This document shows positions 14,578 to 15,303 of a DNA stretch of 15,303 bases, one piece after another. Numbering within the stretch: the stretch's first letter is position 1; every line of letters starts with the position of its first letter. The notes beneath the pieces are model-generated. The model did not search any database. It was given only the letters and a program-made list of their open reading frames with translations, and was not told where the DNA came from. The translations under genes and the position numbers were made by a program. This DNA comes from Persephonella sp. (lineage in GTDB: Bacteria > Aquificota > Aquificia > Aquificales > Hydrogenothermaceae), in the NCBI GenBank assembly GCA_027058925.1, contig JALTAS010000071.1, positions 1 through 15,303 of the forward strand. Reading direction: 5' to 3'.

Positions 14578-15303
14578 AAAAAAGGTTTTCAAAATACAGC
14601 CTGATCTTGAAAGGATCAGAAAAGCCCTCAGAGAGATAGGGGATCCTCATCTTGACTTCATATCAATCCTTATTTCCGGCACAAACGGAAAAGGCTCAAC
14701 AGCTGCTTTCCTTGAAAGGATATTCAGGGAACACGGTCTTAAAACAGGAATGTTCACATCTCCCCATATAATTGATGAAAACGAAAGATGGCAGATAAAC
14801 AGAAAGAGTATAACCGACAAAAGACTTGAAGATTACATATCACAGCTAAAGCCTATAATAAAAAAATATGATCTAACCTACTTTGAGGCATCAACCCTTA
14901 TCGCTTTTAAATATTTTTCAGATGAAAAGGTTGATGTTGCTGTTCTTGAGGTTGGATTAGGTGGAAGGTGGGATGCAACAAATGTTGTTTACCCTGAGGT
15001 TTCTATAATAACTAATGTATCCCTTGACCATACAGACCTGTTGGGAGACACACTTGATAAGATAGCTTACGAAAAACTTGGAATATCAAGAAAAGACAGA
15101 CCCCTTGTTATAGGTCAGGATCAGATAGAGGTAATATCTCAAGCAGTTATGAAAGGTGTAAGAGAGATATACCATTACCCAATAGGTTTTACCTACCAGA
15201 TAAAAGATAAAAAGATGGATTACTCATTCAAAAACCACAAAATAGAAGATATAAAGCCCTCCCTATTAGGAAAAAGGCAGTTTTCAAACTGTGCAGCAGC
15301 AAT
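14555..15303 (+). CDS. folC: Folylpolyglutamate synthase / dihydrofolate synthase (3' end beyond window)
   Basis: FolC joins glutamate to dihydropteroate and/or extends the polyglutamate tail of folates using ATP; it belongs to the Mur-ligase superfamily. About 249 of some 400 residues are inside the window. Visible motifs: the P-loop SGTNGKGST (41-49), the FTSPHI segment shortly after it, FEASTLIAF, the VLEVGLGGRWDATNV box, and SLDHTDLLGDTLDKIAYEK with the His and Asp typical of the family. The ATG at 14555 follows AGAAGG (14545-14550) by 4 nt and overlaps lgt by 23 nt in another frame, so the two are translationally coupled. Whether it does one or both reactions cannot be told from this half. 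Confidence 0.95.
   Translation, partial: MKLYRLFEKKVFKIQPDLERIRKALREIGDPHLDFISILISGTNGKGSTAAFLERIFREHGLKTGMFTSPHIIDENERWQINRKSITDKRLEDYISQLKPIIKKYDLTYFEASTLIAFKYFSDEKVDVAVLEVGLGGRWDATNVVYPEVSIITNVSLDHTDLLGDTLDKIAYEKLGISRKDRPLVIGQDQIEVISQAVMKGVREIYHYPIGFTYQIKDKKMDYSFKNHKIEDIKPSLLGKRQFSNCAAA

Noticed and set aside
1..15303. CRISPR array, insertion sequence, tRNA or rRNA, phage or defence genes
   Set aside because: I looked for spaced repeats, transposase or integrase motifs, cloverleaf-like sequence and defence-family motifs; none was found, and nearly all the DNA is taken up by recognised core genes.

Overview
The window is a gene-dense, AT-rich stretch of bacterial chromosome. Arg is coded mostly by AGA/AGG, Ile often by ATA, and TTG/GTG starts are common. 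Protein sequences look like those of thermophilic Aquificota: a carB gene split into halves, housekeeping genes of unrelated pathways packed into operons, and a dihydroorotase close in motif layout to the Aquifex enzyme. My best guess is a Hydrogenothermaceae member (Persephonella-like). That placement is an inference from style and recognised families, not from a database search.

Layout. (1) Minus strand, 2913 to 1: an operon of carB (N-terminal half only), a prohibitin-family SPFH membrane protein, and an OsmC-type redox protein cut off by the window start. (2) A short divergent region at about 2914-3036, then on the plus strand a radical-SAM protein of the AmmeMemoRadiSam group (3037-4062). 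(3) A promoter at about 4083-4112 leads into a long plus-strand operon: gltB (glutamate synthase large subunit), purE, a secreted staphylococcal-type nuclease, lepB (signal peptidase I), pyrC (dihydroorotase) and a MIP18/DUF59 protein, ending at 11929. (4) A minus-strand gene for a SEC59/DGK1/VTE5-type CTP-dependent lipid kinase (12505-11882) converges on it and overlaps the end of the DUF59 gene by 48 bp. (5) A second divergent region, then a plus-strand operon rpe, def, lgt and folC, the last running off the window end.

The genes cover nitrogen assimilation (GltB), nucleotide synthesis (CarB, PyrC, PurE), pentose-phosphate or Calvin-type sugar conversion (Rpe), folate chemistry (FolC), N-terminal protein maturation (Def), protein export and lipoprotein processing (LepB, Lgt) and membrane biology (prohibitin, lipid kinase). 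GltB and CarB are linked metabolically through glutamine, and CarB and PyrC both serve pyrimidine synthesis, but most genes are neighbours without an obvious shared pathway, as is usual in Aquificota.

I see no mobile element, CRISPR array, RNA gene or strong intrinsic terminator, and no stretch over 300 bases without a gene. Four gene starts are revised here from ribosome-binding-site evidence (amrS, nuclease, rpe, lgt). No clearly new multi-gene system is visible. The points most worth a second look are the lone gltB without a ferredoxin loop or adjacent gltD, the split carB, the codon-in-register tail-to-tail overlap, and substitutions at normally important positions in the nuclease and Lgt.
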